A DNA stretch of 64,000 nt from Gammaproteobacteria bacterium (GTDB taxonomy: Bacteria; Pseudomonadota; Gammaproteobacteria; S012-40): positions 1-64,000 of the forward strand of contig JAOUMY010000008.1 in NCBI GenBank assembly GCA_029881255.1. The letters run 5' to 3'. The position numbers were made by a program, and so were the translations under genes. The notes beneath the pieces were generated by a model that saw nothing but the letters and a program-made list of their open reading frames with translations, was not told the DNA's origin and ran no database searches. Positions 40,359 to 49,050 of the stretch are shown here, piece by piece (the stretch's first letter is position 1; every line of letters starts with the position of its first letter).

Positions 40359-40676
40359 ATGACTAAATCCACTCTATTGATATTCATTTTTTTATTTATC
40401 TTTTCAAGCGCTTGCACCATGCATCGCATTGATGTTCAACAAGGCAACGTCATCACCAAGGAAATGGTTGAACAGATTAAAACCGGCATGACCAAACGCC
40501 AGGTTACCTTCGTGATGGGTTCGCCTATGATACAAGATCCCTTTCACAGCGCCCGTTGGGACTATGTTTTCACCATGCAACCCGGCAATAAGCGCAAGAT
40601 TGCAGAATACAAACGGGTCACACTCATTTTTGAAGATGACAAGGTGGCGAAGATTGATGTGGTGAATGTTAATTAG
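40359..40676 (+). CDS. bamE: Outer membrane assembly lipoprotein BamE
   Basis: A 105-residue lipoprotein (SmpA/OmlA). The signal ends in lipobox FSSAC with cysteine 19 followed by threonine, so outer-membrane sorting is expected. The mature part shows the BamE core: QGNVITKEMVEQIKTGMTKRQV, FVMGSPMIQDPFHSARWDYVF and a C-terminal strand VTLIFEDDKVAKID. It belongs to the Bam complex that inserts outer-membrane beta-barrels. The ATG at 40359 is chosen because it starts the signal peptide; a longer in-frame start overlapping fur makes no sense biologically. Confidence 0.95.
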   Translation: MTKSTLLIFIFLFIFSSACTMHRIDVQQGNVITKEMVEQIKTGMTKRQVTFVMGSPMIQDPFHSARWDYVFTMQPGNKRKIAEYKRVTLIFEDDKVAKIDVVNVN

Positions 40677-41160
40677 GTAGGTGTCCGGTATTGACTTCGT
40701 GTTTGCTGATAACTGCAATTAACAGATAGCAAACCTACTATATAAACTAACATGATGGGCTTCATTTCACGCGTATAATTTGACCGGACCGGAAGACATC
40801 AAAGATTTTCTGTTTCTTTTTCTTCTTCTCCCCGGTAATTCGCGATAGTCAGTCCCTTTGCGCTTTTCTTCTGCACTCCCACCAGGTTTTCAAGAAACAT
40901 TAAATAAGGATATTGAATTTCTCGAACTATAGACCGGTGTGTTTAGTCAGTTCGGAAGCCCGAAATTGGAACAATCATCAGTAGTAAATATATCGGTCGA
41001 AATGAAGTGTCGTTAGACGGTTTTGCCATTTTATAGGTACTACTAGGCGACTCCTTTAAAAGTCATTTTGACACAAACAGTTGAATACTCGATACTTGGT
41101 AATCGTGTGAACAATGTTAGTTATAGATTGCAGATTTGGTAAATTCGGAGCCTACATTCC
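40677..41160. other. Intergenic stretch without recognisable gene
   Basis: These 484 bases mark the change from core genes to the glycosyltransferase island. They contain one long-looped dyad (GTTTGCT at 40701-40707 with AGCAAAC at 40728-40734) that has no T-run. A stretch near 40,800-40,910 encodes only short lysine/glutamate-rich peptides on the minus strand, with no start supported. I see no tRNA or transposase remnant. Confidence 0.5.
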
Positions 41161-41772
41161 ATGGAACTCATAAACCCTGACATTGAAAAAGATCTGGCTA
41201 TAGAAAAACCGTTGAAAATTGAGCTTGGAAGCGCTGGCAAATATCGCGAGGGCTACTATGGCCTCGACCATCTCAAAATGGACGGTGTAGACATCGTCGC
41301 AGACTTAAATAAACCATTGGAGAAAATTCCAGAGAATTCTGTTAGTCATATCTATAGTCGCCATGCATTGGAACATGTAATTGAGTTTCTACCATTAATG
41401 AAAGAATTGCATCGGATAGCACGGTCTGGATGTATTTTAAATATTGTTGTTCCTCATTTTTCCAATCCATACTACTACTCAGATCCAACTCACGTGCGTT
41501 TCTTTGGGTTATATACAATGAACTATTTTGTATCTCCTGAAAAACAGCCTTTCCCAAAACGACTCGTTCCCGCGTTCTATACGGATACTCGTTACGAAAT
41601 TGATACAATAAAGATTTCATTTTATCGAATGAACATTTTTGACCGAGTTACCGTCCCACTTCTTCGAAAAATTGTGAATCTGAATTTTGCGATGCAAGAT
41701 TTCTATGAACGCCGTCTGTGCCGACTCTTCCCTGCATCCGAGATTTCCTATACGCTCAGAGTCGCAAAATAG
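41161..41772 (+). CDS. SAM-dependent methyltransferase
   Basis: A 203-residue type 11-like methyltransferase. The SAM-binding loop is IELGSAGKYREGYYGLD, followed by the acidic strand VDIVADLNKPL, the segment HIYSRHALEHVIEFLPLMKELHRI and a VVPHFSNPYYYSDPTHVRFF motif found in methyltransferases linked to polysaccharide genes. GGAG occurs about 10 bases before the ATG. It opens the island with the glycosyltransferases, so its substrate may be a sugar or glycan terminus. The target is not identifiable. Confidence 0.8.
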   Translation: MELINPDIEKDLAIEKPLKIELGSAGKYREGYYGLDHLKMDGVDIVADLNKPLEKIPENSVSHIYSRHALEHVIEFLPLMKELHRIARSGCILNIVVPHFSNPYYYSDPTHVRFFGLYTMNYFVSPEKQPFPKRLVPAFYTDTRYEIDTIKISFYRMNIFDRVTVPLLRKIVNLNFAMQDFYERRLCRLFPASEISYTLRVAK

Positions 41773-41924
41773 TAAAATATTTCACTTGAATAATAACTAT
41801 TCCGTATATTTTTAATCCTAATGCAATATTATGGCTCAGTTTTTGTAATCACACTCTTTAAGCCGACTTTATTAACTCTAAATATGAACTACATAACGCA
41901 ATTTTCTAGCTCAACACTCTTACA

Positions 41925-42977
41925 ATGAAAGACCAAAAAAAGAAAATACTTGTCTGTATTGACAAGATACACAATCTTAATAGCGGACTAGGTCGGGTGT
42001 CTATTGAATATGCAATGGAACTGATTAACAACAACGAGTATGATTATACCTTTCTTGTACCGAAGAACTATCCAGAGAACGACTTCTTTGGGCACGGCAT
42101 AGTGAGACTTACGGCATGGAAACGCCAGTTTTCTGGTTACATGAAAGAATTCGATCTCGTTCATTTGCTGTACCAATCACCGAGTTATAGTTTTCGTCAT
42201 GCGCAAAAGTCGCTAATGACGGTACACGACATAAACTTCATGCATGTCAAAAATACTGGAAAACGGTTAAAATATAAGCGAAAAATGCAGCAGATTATTG
42301 ATGCCGTTGATTCGCTCTGTTTTATATCTGAATTCGCCAAAAACGATACAAATAGTAATCTTAACTTTGATAGATCAAAAAGACAGCGCGTCATTTACAA
42401 CGGAGTTACCGATTCCTGTATCACCACTTCTAAACCTGCCTGGTGTCCAGTCAATTTTCTATTTTCAATCGGCATTTTCACAGTCAAAAAGAATTTTCAC
42501 ACCTTAATACCACTCTTAAAGAGCCTACCTGATACATATACTTTAGTTATTGCTGGTGATTGCAATACTGCTTATGGCAATCAAATCAAAAAAGATATAG
42601 CCGACTCCGGACTCGATAAGCGCGTAATTCTTCCTGGAATGATCTCTGAGGAAGAAAAGAACTATCTGTATACACATTGCGAAGCGTTTTTATTCCCATC
42701 AATAGCCGAGGGTTTTGGTTTACCTGTTATAGAGGCTATGAAATGTGGAAAGCCGGTTTTTTGCTCTGACCGCACCAGCCTAAAAGAAATCGGGAATGAG
42801 TATGCCTATTTCTGGAAAAACTTCGAACCCAGTGAAATGCGAGAAATATTCGCAAAAGGTATGGCTGACTTCGACAACATAAAGGCCGAAAAGGAAATCA
42901 AATATGCCAACTCATTTACATGGAAAAAGAACGTTGATCGCTACGTCGAACTCTATAAAGAATTAATTAATGAGTAA
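41925..42977 (+). CDS. GT4-family glycosyltransferase
   Basis: A 350-residue GT-B glycosyltransferase. The C-terminal half contains the typical donor-binding motif SIAEGFGLPVIEAMKCGKPV, with the two glutamates of the E-x7-E motif, and VILPGMISEEEKNYLYTHC. The N-terminal half includes LVHLLYQSPSYSFRHAQKS. It uses a nucleotide-sugar donor at the cytoplasmic face, probably for a surface polysaccharide or lipid-linked glycan. It overlaps the next gene by 8 bases, so the three plus-strand glycosyltransferase genes are coupled. Confidence 0.88.
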   Translation: MKDQKKKILVCIDKIHNLNSGLGRVSIEYAMELINNNEYDYTFLVPKNYPENDFFGHGIVRLTAWKRQFSGYMKEFDLVHLLYQSPSYSFRHAQKSLMTVHDINFMHVKNTGKRLKYKRKMQQIIDAVDSLCFISEFAKNDTNSNLNFDRSKRQRVIYNGVTDSCITTSKPAWCPVNFLFSIGIFTVKKNFHTLIPLLKSLPDTYTLVIAGDCNTAYGNQIKKDIADSGLDKRVILPGMISEEEKNYLYTHCEAFLFPSIAEGFGLPVIEAMKCGKPVFCSDRTSLKEIGNEYAYFWKNFEPSEMREIFAKGMADFDNIKAEKEIKYANSFTWKKNVDRYVELYKELINE

Positions 42978-44034
42978 GTTTAAAAATATCGTCATATGTT
43001 GCCCCGGAGACGTGCTGATTAGCGGCGGTGTCAACAGCCTTCACAATCTGTGCAGAACACTATCGCTTATTGGTTACGATGCATCCATGTATTACCTCAA
43101 TCCTAAAGAAGAAATCATACAAAGTGATTACTATTTGGCCTATAAAGTCAAAAGATGCACAGATTTAGCTGACGACCCTGAAACACTTTTTGTTGTACCC
43201 GAGACCCTGGTACCGTTTTTGTTGCAGTTTCACCATGCTGGAAAGATGATTTATTGGCTCGGCTTGTTGTTCTACTTTAAAACGCCAAGCTGGAGCCCCC
43301 CTTTCAATATTAAGTTTTTCAGAACTTTCATAAAGTGTAAATCGTATTTTGGCTATTCTTCAGGGGCCATAGAAAACATGCAGCGAAAATTGAACGAGTA
43401 TGCCAAGTCACATCTCGACATATGGAATGGGGAAGTATTTCACCTTAGTAATTCTTATTTTGTCGGCGATTACTGCCGCGAAAAAGGCGCAAAGACCTGG
43501 GTTCTTCACAACCCAATTCGGGACGAGTTTTACACCGAGCAAGTTCTTCCACTAAGAGAGAAACTGATACTATTCGGGCCACACACCCAACCGGCCTGGA
43601 TAAGTAGAGCTAAACGCCTTCTACCTGGCTTTCAGATTATAAAGTTGAGGAAACTCCCTTCATCCACTGTTTTCGACCTTATGTCCAAAGCAATGGTATT
43701 CGTAGAGATTGGGATTTTTTCTGGAAGAGATAGAATGCCGCGAGAAGCGGCCATGCGTGGCTGTGTTGTGTTAGTCAACAACCGGGGTACTGCTGGCAAC
43801 GACAAAGACTACTTACTCGAGTCTAATTACAGAATAGATGAAAATAAAGTTGACCAAATATTGGAAACACTATCGGTTATCGTGAATAACTATAACACTC
43901 ATTTTGAAAAACAGTCATCATTCAGAAACAGTTTGATATCGGAAAGAAATAATTTCAGGATCAACACTGACAACATTTTTTCCTCATTGTTGAAAATACG
44001 TGATCCCAATGAAAGCAGAAAGCATGAACAATAG
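42970..44034 (+). CDS. Putative GT-B glycosyltransferase
   Basis: A 354-residue protein with an N-terminal Rossmann-like start (IVICCPGDVLISGGVNSLHN, resembling acceptor-domain loops) and a C-terminal part containing MPREAAMRGCVVLVNNRG and NDKDYLL. The same pattern is seen in divergent GT-B enzymes of polysaccharide clusters. The E-x7-E motif is not evident, so the assignment rests on fold-like features and on position between two other glycosyltransferase genes. It overlaps the upstream gene by 8 bases and the downstream gene by about 11. Confidence 0.68.
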   Translation: MSKFKNIVICCPGDVLISGGVNSLHNLCRTLSLIGYDASMYYLNPKEEIIQSDYYLAYKVKRCTDLADDPETLFVVPETLVPFLLQFHHAGKMIYWLGLLFYFKTPSWSPPFNIKFFRTFIKCKSYFGYSSGAIENMQRKLNEYAKSHLDIWNGEVFHLSNSYFVGDYCREKGAKTWVLHNPIRDEFYTEQVLPLREKLILFGPHTQPAWISRAKRLLPGFQIIKLRKLPSSTVFDLMSKAMVFVEIGIFSGRDRMPREAAMRGCVVLVNNRGTAGNDKDYLLESNYRIDENKVDQILETLSVIVNNYNTHFEKQSSFRNSLISERNNFRINTDNIFSSLLKIRDPNESRKHEQ

Positions 44035-44968
44035 AAATATTAAATTAGGACTATTTTTCACTAATACCAACAGGGACTATAACAAGAGTGCTGCATCGAC
44101 CTGGATACGAATATGGCAGATGATCGATCCATACAAGGCTCTTGGTGTCGAAGTCAGTTTCAACAACTTTTTCAAGAAATACGACGTCGCCATCGTATAC
44201 AGAAAGTCCAAGCCAAAATACTATTACATTCTTAAGTATCTAAAACTCATCAGTAAAACAGTCTATTTTGACACCTGTATTAATTTGTTCGAAAAAAGTT
44301 GGGAGATTTCCGATGAAAGGTTGGAATATGCCCACAAGATCGCGAAAACAGCAGATGGCATCATCTGTGCCTCGAGCCAGATTGCGCGTTTTTCGGCTCC
44401 ATACGCGAATAGCGTTTACACAATGGAAGATCCTATAAATTTAGACCACTTTTCCACACTGAAGGGAGATATCAATTTTGATAAGCCACTTTTTGGCTGG
44501 TCAGGTGTCGCGCAAAAATCGGTATTTCTGAATCGTTACGCAAGCGAAATAGACAAACGTATACACCTGATTACCGACAATACCATAACAGATGAACAAC
44601 TTGAGTTTGAATATATTTACACCCAGTGGCGATACGAAACATTTCCGAAAGAACTCATCAAATGCGATATTGCGCTCTTACCAAGAGATCTAAATTCTTC
44701 CTACAATTTAGGACATAGTGCATTTAAGGCTTTAGTCTTTGCCGTCTTAGGCATCCCAATTATCGCCGATAAAATTCCTTCATATATCGACCTGACACAG
44801 TACTATGACGGCATTGTATTTTTAGATGACTATGATAATAGTATAGAAAAATGCATCGAAGCTCTCAGATTACGCAGCCTCGATACAACGAAGGTCAGAA
44901 AACACTATTCGCTTGAGAACCAGGCTAAAATGCAGGTTGAATATTTTCTTCAACGGTTGAACCATTAA
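44024..44968 (+). CDS. Putative glycosyltransferase, divergent GT-B
   Basis: A 314-residue protein. It has an N-terminal segment LGLFFTNTNRDYNKSAASTW, a mid region TADGIICASSQIARFSAPY followed by NSVYTMEDPINL, a typical acceptor-to-donor domain transition of GT-B enzymes, and a C-terminal FKALVFAVLGIPIIADKIPS segment resembling the donor-binding region. I chose the ATG at 44024, which overlaps the previous stop; in-frame starts at 44000 and 44009 would lengthen the overlap. It ends 13 bases from the convergent glycosyltransferase gene. Confidence 0.65.
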   Translation: MNNRNIKLGLFFTNTNRDYNKSAASTWIRIWQMIDPYKALGVEVSFNNFFKKYDVAIVYRKSKPKYYYILKYLKLISKTVYFDTCINLFEKSWEISDERLEYAHKIAKTADGIICASSQIARFSAPYANSVYTMEDPINLDHFSTLKGDINFDKPLFGWSGVAQKSVFLNRYASEIDKRIHLITDNTITDEQLEFEYIYTQWRYETFPKELIKCDIALLPRDLNSSYNLGHSAFKALVFAVLGIPIIADKIPSYIDLTQYYDGIVFLDDYDNSIEKCIEALRLRSLDTTKVRKHYSLENQAKMQVEYFLQRLNH

Positions 44969-44981
44969 TGGAGAGACAGTA

Positions 44982-46037
44982 TCAACTACAGAATTTGAGA
45001 TATTTTTCTTGCTGATATTTAAAGCTCCACTTTTCGTTAGTGTATGCATTTACAGGTGGCGTCACCTTTCCCTGGCTTATCTGAGTCAGAACATCGATAA
45101 TACTATCGCTTCGATAAAATACCGAATTTTCACAAAAATCTTTAAATTCTCTAAACTTCTCATGGCTCAGCATAGGAATATTGTAGGCATACGCCAGATT
45201 GAACGCACCTGAAATCTTGATTCTCAAGAATTCATCAAAGTCACTTTGTACAGGATGGATTGCTGGCATAATATAGTCACTATTCTTGATATAAGAATGA
45301 AACAAATCATCATCAATATAGTAGTCAAACGCCCTGATCACATGACTCATATTGTTCTCGTTTATCCAGTCGAGTATCTCTAATCCTCGCCCCGACTCTC
45401 TCTTGCATCTTCCCAGGACAATAATCTTGAGTTTTGAAGGATAACTTTCTGCATTTAGAATAGCATCGAATATACCCGGATAGTCCTTTCTGTGTGATAG
45501 CACTTCGCCTGGGATAGTTACCCATATTTCATTTTTAGGTTTATGCAAATCTATATCTCTATATGATGGATAGAATATCGGATAAAATGACTCGAGACTA
45601 AGATTGGGAAGTGAACCTTTCTGTGACTCTTCTAAATCGTCGCTTAGCACAAAGTAATTTTTAATTTTCCTCGAAATCATCTTTTGAGAAAACCCGGAGC
45701 GAAGTTTATTTACGTTGTGGGCTATGCCGACAAATTTTATTTCCTTTGGATATGGCAGCAAACACAATGATCGAACGATATTTCCATGAGCAGTATTGAA
45801 TATTACGCTGCGGGGCTTAAGTGATACAATTTTACTTCTCACCTTCAACAAGTCTGTCCAACGATGATCATCAAAATCGTAATAGGTATAACTATCAAAT
45901 CCAAACGCCTCTACCCTGGACTTAAGCCTAATATCCCCAATGAAATGCACCTGGTTTCCGGCTTCTTTCAGAAAGAGCACTTGGGAGTATATGCATTCCG
46001 CATGTGAGGATGTTTCAACAATTATATAATTTGGCAT
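44982..46037 (-). CDS. Putative glycosyltransferase on opposite strand
   Basis: A 351-residue protein beginning YIIVETSSHAECIYSQVLFL and containing KIVSLKPRSVIFNTAHGNIV, KFVGIAHNVNKLRSGF and IKNYFVLSDDLEES. The mid and C-terminal parts contain NEIWVTIPGEVLSHRKDYPG and LKIIVLGRCKRESGRGLEIL, consistent with a two-Rossmann GT-B enzyme. The C-terminal IKISGAFNLAYAYNIPMLSH segment replaces the usual donor motif. I start at the ATG at 46037; an upstream in-frame start at 46073 is also possible. It is convergent with the other three. Confidence 0.62.
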   Translation of the reverse strand: MPNYIIVETSSHAECIYSQVLFLKEAGNQVHFIGDIRLKSRVEAFGFDSYTYYDFDDHRWTDLLKVRSKIVSLKPRSVIFNTAHGNIVRSLCLLPYPKEIKFVGIAHNVNKLRSGFSQKMISRKIKNYFVLSDDLEESQKGSLPNLSLESFYPIFYPSYRDIDLHKPKNEIWVTIPGEVLSHRKDYPGIFDAILNAESYPSKLKIIVLGRCKRESGRGLEILDWINENNMSHVIRAFDYYIDDDLFHSYIKNSDYIMPAIHPVQSDFDEFLRIKISGAFNLAYAYNIPMLSHEKFREFKDFCENSVFYRSDSIIDVLTQISQGKVTPPVNAYTNEKWSFKYQQEKYLKFCS

Positions 46038-46073
46038 GAGCAGTTTTTTAATCGGCCGAATTCTAGCTAGCAA

Positions 46074-46718
46074 AAATAGCAGACTGCGTGATTTTTATCA
46101 AAATTATTTCACCCATTCAAATATAATTACATGGCGTAAACGTTTACATTACCCATCTCAATATTTTCTCTATCTCTACTTATTTTTTGCACATTGACCA
46201 CTTTGCACCACTTTGAGTTGTAAAATATTTATTTCGAACTAAAATCATCAATAGACTCCAATTATAATTGAATTTTTTGACTTTTTTTCTCTAAATACTT
46301 TTCATGATATTAAAACCTTTTCTCTCGTAGTTTCAAATAAGGCATTCACTTTTTAAATAATCACATACTCAATTTGCAATCAATTATTTTTAGACCACAT
46401 AATCTCGCTTCAGTTATAATTCACTTCGTCAGAAATTATTATTGACGAATTTCCTTCTACTTATTAAGCTACCAAAACTCTAGCCATTCCCCTGACGTTT
46501 TGACATCTTTCTAGAAAAGTACTTTATTGCGAACAGTTCTAACTCCGAATGTATTAGCCACTTTCATCCGCCATCTTTGTAGTTTCTCCATTGAAAACCA
46601 AGAGCTAACAAGTGCGCGCACATCTTGTCCATATAGAAGTCCGTTGACTAGCCACAAAACAGAAAAACCGCTATTATTTGCCAAATTCAAATAATTATTA
46701 CCAATACCCGGACGTCAC
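46074..46718. other. A+T-rich intergenic stretch without gene
   Basis: These 645 bases are visibly A+T-rich, with many T-runs, and have no supported coding sequence on either strand. They hold a perfect 12-bp palindrome (46136-46147, listed separately). The low-complexity sequence would suit H-NS-like silencing of an acquired island; that is inference. No tRNA, attachment site or terminal repeat is evident. Confidence 0.5.
46136..46147. promoter_or_regulatory. Palindrome resembling a LacI/GalR-family operator
   Basis: GTAAACGTTTAC is a perfect 12-bp palindrome with the central CG typical of LacI/GalR operators. It lies about 100 bases upstream of the minus-strand glycosyltransferase start. 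No LacI-family gene is in the window, so this is only a candidate. Confidence 0.3.
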
Positions 46719-47426
46719 ATGAAACAACAAAAACGATCACACCTTCTCGCTATACTTATAAGTTTGGTTTTAATGACTATTTTCTGCCTCCCAAATAATG
46801 CATATTCAAGTGATACCGGCAGTTTTGGTCTACGCCCTGTACTTGGCTACTCCGTTGGACAGGATAAGGTCCTCATCTCGGATTATATCCTCATCAACGG
46901 AGAGACAAGCCAAGAAACCAGTGGAAGTAGCTATTTGGATAACGGTGGGGGACTTCTGTTTGGGGTTGACCTTACCTACACACTGGACCAGCACTCTCGC
47001 CTTGGCATGGGGTTTCGGGCTAAGGGTAATTTTGAAAATCCTGAACTGAGCTATCTTGACGCTACATTTTCGACAAACATGCTACATATCATGTATATCT
47101 ATCAGCATAGAATGGGCGGAATTGACGTGATCGCTGGAATTGGCGCTACTTATCATACGGGCACAAAATTCAGCATGAAACACGAAGAAAATAGTAGTGC
47201 TGATTTTGCAGTTAACTATTTGGATACCATCGCACCAATGTTCGACATCGCATTGGAAAAAATAACACGTGAAGGTGTCGCCTTGTATCTCGGTGTACGA
47301 GCTCATCTGGTTACTTACAAAGGAAAAGATGTTTTGATTGAAGGCATAGACACGTCTGGATATACAGCCAAGGAAATTGTCGGCAATAGTCTCGACTTTA
47401 GTTTTGGTGCTACCTGGTATTTCTAG
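46719..47426 (+). CDS. Putative outer-membrane beta-barrel protein
   Basis: A 235-residue exported protein. The signal peptide (basic start, hydrophobic core, likely cleavage after NAYS near residue 30) is followed by alternating polar/hydrophobic strands rich in glycine and aromatics. It ends in FSFGATWYF, a C-terminal phenylalanine typical of outer-membrane beta-barrels recognised by BamA. Its size suits an 8-stranded barrel. I do not recognise a specific family. It lies at the right end of the A+T-rich island, 75 bases before another small exported protein, so the pair may be co-transcribed. Confidence 0.7.
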   Translation: MKQQKRSHLLAILISLVLMTIFCLPNNAYSSDTGSFGLRPVLGYSVGQDKVLISDYILINGETSQETSGSSYLDNGGGLLFGVDLTYTLDQHSRLGMGFRAKGNFENPELSYLDATFSTNMLHIMYIYQHRMGGIDVIAGIGATYHTGTKFSMKHEENSSADFAVNYLDTIAPMFDIALEKITREGVALYLGVRAHLVTYKGKDVLIEGIDTSGYTAKEIVGNSLDFSFGATWYF

Positions 47427-47501
47427 ACATATCCTCGATTCAACCGGCAAATCTACAAGATTGTAGTCAAGTACATGTTTATTAACTAAAGTGGAAAATG
47501 A

Positions 47502-47960
47502 ATGACAGCAAAATTTCTTGTTTTATCAATCGTAGCGCTTATTTTCACGCCCGCGACATATGCATCATACAAAACAGAACTACCAGAACAATATAAAAAG
47601 GAAGCCGTGTATATTCAAATGGGCTTCGGGGGTCCCTATATAGTTCGAGATGAAAACGAGTATGACGCCGGGATGTTTTATGGAAACATCAAAGAGTTTG
47701 TTAAGTCATCTCCCGAATCCGTAGAGTTAGTGGACCGAGGTAACATTAAACAAAAAGTGGGTATCTCTATTGGAGTGGGATCGATTATAGCGGGATTTCT
47801 AGCAGCCCAGGCGACTGGCGGTATTTCTTCGCTCGTCGGTCTCGGAATATATTTCTGGGGAATCCTCTATGCGGTAGACGGGGTAAATGAAGTTAACAAG
47901 GGCATCTGGATACATAATGGCTATGTTATGAAAAATCAAATACAAGACCGCTCAAATTAG
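47502..47960 (+). CDS. Small exported protein of unknown function
   Basis: A 152-residue protein with an N-terminal signal (hydrophobic core, likely cleavage after TYAS near residue 22). A polar region is followed by two hydrophobic stretches, VGISIGVGSIIAGFLAA and GISSLVGLGIYFWGILY, separated by only a few residues, like a helical hairpin in the membrane. It is last before the convergent T6SS tail genes, about 50 bases from the DUF2169 stop. A T6SS immunity role is conceivable from position, but orientation argues against co-expression. The function is unknown. Confidence 0.6.
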   Translation: MTAKFLVLSIVALIFTPATYASYKTELPEQYKKEAVYIQMGFGGPYIVRDENEYDAGMFYGNIKEFVKSSPESVELVDRGNIKQKVGISIGVGSIIAGFLAAQATGGISSLVGLGIYFWGILYAVDGVNEVNKGIWIHNGYVMKNQIQDRSN

Positions 47961-48009
47961 CAACTGGTATTCACGAAGTCTCAGAAAATGCGAATTGTAA
48001 ACACATACA

Positions 48010-49050
48010 TCAATTCTCTGCAATGCCCATTTTATTTTTCTTTACAGATGAGCTGTAGAATTTTAAGTCTGGTACCGCCGTAATATCCGGCGTCTGCAAC
48101 GGAAGATGCTGCCGCCAAACCTGATACACAAGGCAACGTGGGATATCAATCACAACTGTGTCCATCAACATTGGAGTAGCGATTTCCCTGCCTATCTCTA
48201 AACTCAAATTGTTACCCGGTAATTGGATAGTTGTTATAGCTACTGCCGCCGACATGCCACGCAATTCAATGCTCTGCCCAGAAAAACTCCCTAGAGGTGC
48301 CTGTTGATCAACTGGTGCACTATTGTAATAAGCAAAGTTGAAATCCGTGGCTAACTCGGGAGATCGGGTTTCTTGCCAGTGTTTGTCATAGGTTCCGAGA
48401 TAAGCTGTTCGTGATCGATGGCTAGCACCCAGGAAGCCCAAGCCTGCCACACGCGTATTCTTATTGATACTGTACGCTTCATCGTCGGCGTAGAAAATTC
48501 TTGGTAGCGAATTGCCGGCAACTTTTTTTCCAGCGAAGAGTTTCGATATGTAGGCACACCCATGGGGATTGTCCGGATGCGGAATGCTGCTATGACGATC
48601 GAGTCCGCCAAAAGCATATTCATATCGTAGCGGCACTTGCGCGAATTTTTGTGGGCGACTGGCGGATGTTGTTAACAATCCTTCTATCCAGTGTCGCTCA
48701 CCCAATACCTGCAAAGACTTGTTAATCGCTCCACCGCGCAGAGAAACATTCATCGACGTTATTGCCCTGTTCGCAGGCGCATGGGCATCGGCGATCACAA
48801 CGACATCAATATTTGGTTTGTATGGCACCATGTCAGATGCATAACGAATACTGTTTGCTGGGTCGTCTTCGTAATACTGATCAGTGAAAAATATCGGTGT
48901 AGGGTATTCTTGAATCGCTTCCAGGCCATGTGGCTGTATACGCCAGCTCTTCTTTGCAACGACCACTGCGCGCCATGAATTATCAGGCCATCGAAACGGA
49001 AATACCTGTGACACGATAGCCTTATCAACGTCGATTGTTAGCACAGACAT
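48010..49050 (-). CDS. DUF2169-family T6SS-associated protein
   Basis: A 346-residue protein of the DUF2169 family, found beside VgrG/PAAR genes in many T6SS clusters. It shows FPFRWPDNSWRAVVVAKKSW, DMVPYKPNIDVVVIADAHAP (a conserved proline/alanine segment), PLRYEYAFGG near the centre, and NPHGCAYI. Related proteins are proposed to assist loading of effectors onto VgrG or PAAR. It overlaps the upstream 276-residue gene by 13 bases and is the last gene of the T6SS transcript. No clear terminator follows in the short convergent gap. Confidence 0.85.
   Translation of the reverse strand: MSVLTIDVDKAIVSQVFPFRWPDNSWRAVVVAKKSWRIQPHGLEAIQEYPTPIFFTDQYYEDDPANSIRYASDMVPYKPNIDVVVIADAHAPANRAITSMNVSLRGGAINKSLQVLGERHWIEGLLTTSASRPQKFAQVPLRYEYAFGGLDRHSSIPHPDNPHGCAYISKLFAGKKVAGNSLPRIFYADDEAYSINKNTRVAGLGFLGASHRSRTAYLGTYDKHWQETRSPELATDFNFAYYNSAPVDQQAPLGSFSGQSIELRGMSAAVAITTIQLPGNNLSLEIGREIATPMLMDTVVIDIPRCLVYQVWRQHLPLQTPDITAVPDLKFYSSSVKKNKMGIAEN

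Noticed and set aside
40701-40734. Hairpin after bamE as a terminator
   Set aside because: Arms of only 7 bp, a 20-base loop and no T-run.
40800-40910. Lysine/glutamate-rich short frames on the minus strand after bamE
   Set aside because: Only about 35 codons, no start with a ribosome site, and no recognised family; could be a decayed gene end but is not supportable.
46644-46677. Promoter TTGACT ... TATTAT before the beta-barrel gene
   Set aside because: The spacer is 22 bp, too long for sigma-70.
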